From an uncultured bacterium (GTDB taxonomy: Bacteria; Patescibacteriota; Patescibacteriia; Patescibacteriales; UBA12465): a stretch of 5,404 bases of DNA. The stretch spans positions 1 to 5,404 of the forward strand of contig CAIVBF010000001.1 of assembly GCA_903904095.1 (NCBI GenBank), given 5' to 3'. A model generated the notes under the pieces. That model was not told where the DNA came from, made no database searches, and was given only the letters and a program-made list of their open reading frames with translations. This document shows, one piece after another, positions 5,161 to 5,404 of the stretch (the stretch's first letter is position 1; each line of letters begins with the position of its first letter). The position numbers and the translations under genes were made by a program.

Positions 5161-5171
5161 GACTTTTTATA

Positions 5172-5378
5172 TTATTTTGTAGTATTCGAGGCATTTGTGT
5201 TTGCATTAAAGAAATTAACGATTGCGCTTATTTTTCCAGAGTCGGTAGCGATTACGGTTTGTTGCGCAATTAATTTTTTATCCAAGCGGTTAAGCTGAAT
5301 AAAAAAATAGATAAACATAGCCGCCACGATAACCAAAGCAATAATGGTAAGTAGGGGGCCGATCATGGATTTTTTCAT
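5172..5378 (-). CDS. Small single-pass membrane protein, first of a tandem pair
   Basis: This gene is not recognised as a named family. The 68-residue product has a basic start (MKKSMIG), one long hydrophobic segment at about 8-27 (PLLTIIALVIVAAMFIYFFI), a charged turn (NRLDKK, 30-35), a polar helix-prone stretch and an Asn/Thr-rich end. The hydrophobic segment has no lipobox cysteine or clear signal peptidase site, so it is probably an anchor. It aligns without gaps to the first 65 residues of the downstream protein (about 25 percent identity), indicating a tandem duplication. The ATG at 5378 is used because it matches the paralogue start; no Shine-Dalgarno is visible in the 26 bases before the window edge, and the promoter is outside or unclear. 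Confidence 0.7.
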   Translation of the reverse strand: MKKSMIGPLLTIIALVIVAAMFIYFFIQLNRLDKKLIAQQTVIATDSGKISAIVNFFNANTNASNTTK

Positions 5379-5404
5379 ATTTTAGATTGGCGTTTAAACA
5401 AAAT

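Noticed and set aside
5111..5206. N-terminal extension of the second small protein from ATG 5206
   Set aside because: It overlaps the upstream gene, encodes a low-complexity Asn run from a triplet-repeat leader, and breaks the gapless alignment with the paralogue.

Overview
The window is AT-rich bacterial DNA in which every protein gene lies on the minus strand. Coding is compact, the standard code fits (no in-frame TGA needed), and Shine-Dalgarno motifs are weak or absent before most starts. Together with short lineage-specific membrane proteins and an NAD-dependent ligase containing 'AALDSLK' in domain Ia, this suggests a Patescibacteria/CPR (Parcubacteria-like) genome. That placement is an inference from style, not a proof.

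In transcription order (right to left) there are five blocks. (1) Two small tandem membrane proteins (5172-5378 and 4871-5110) look like ungapped paralogues. A stable hairpin lies between them and an intrinsic terminator follows (about 4804-4830). (2) ligA (2566-4740), the NAD+-dependent DNA ligase, has its own extended -10 promoter. (3) A 356-base non-protein region (2210-2565) carries signals on the plus strand, opposite to all the genes. (4) gatC (1922-2209) and gatA (415-1878) encode two of the three subunits of the tRNA-dependent amidotransferase; gatB is not in view. (5) A partial gene (365 to beyond base 1) encodes a membrane-anchored thioredoxin-like protein that lacks the CxxC cysteines.

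The most interesting part is 2270-2545. An extended -10 promoter precedes a tRNA-like RNA (about 2291-2366). It has a 7-bp acceptor stem stacked on a consensus T arm, a G3-U70 wobble and A73 as in tRNA-Ala and tmRNA, a rudimentary D region, and no usable anticodon arm. The anticodon arm is replaced by a hairpin. A second, near-consensus promoter 125 bases downstream would start a roughly 67-nt RNA that ends at an intrinsic terminator. The first 15 nt of that RNA (2416-2430) are exactly complementary to the replacement hairpin (2317-2331), giving two hairpins with complementary kissing loops. This looks like a two-RNA system, or one pseudoknotted RNA, next to the gatC promoter. I do not recognise it as a known family.

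Functionally, ligA and gatCA are housekeeping genes for DNA joining and for making Gln-tRNA(Gln) and/or Asn-tRNA(Asn). The small membrane proteins and the cysteine-less thioredoxin-like protein are of unknown role.
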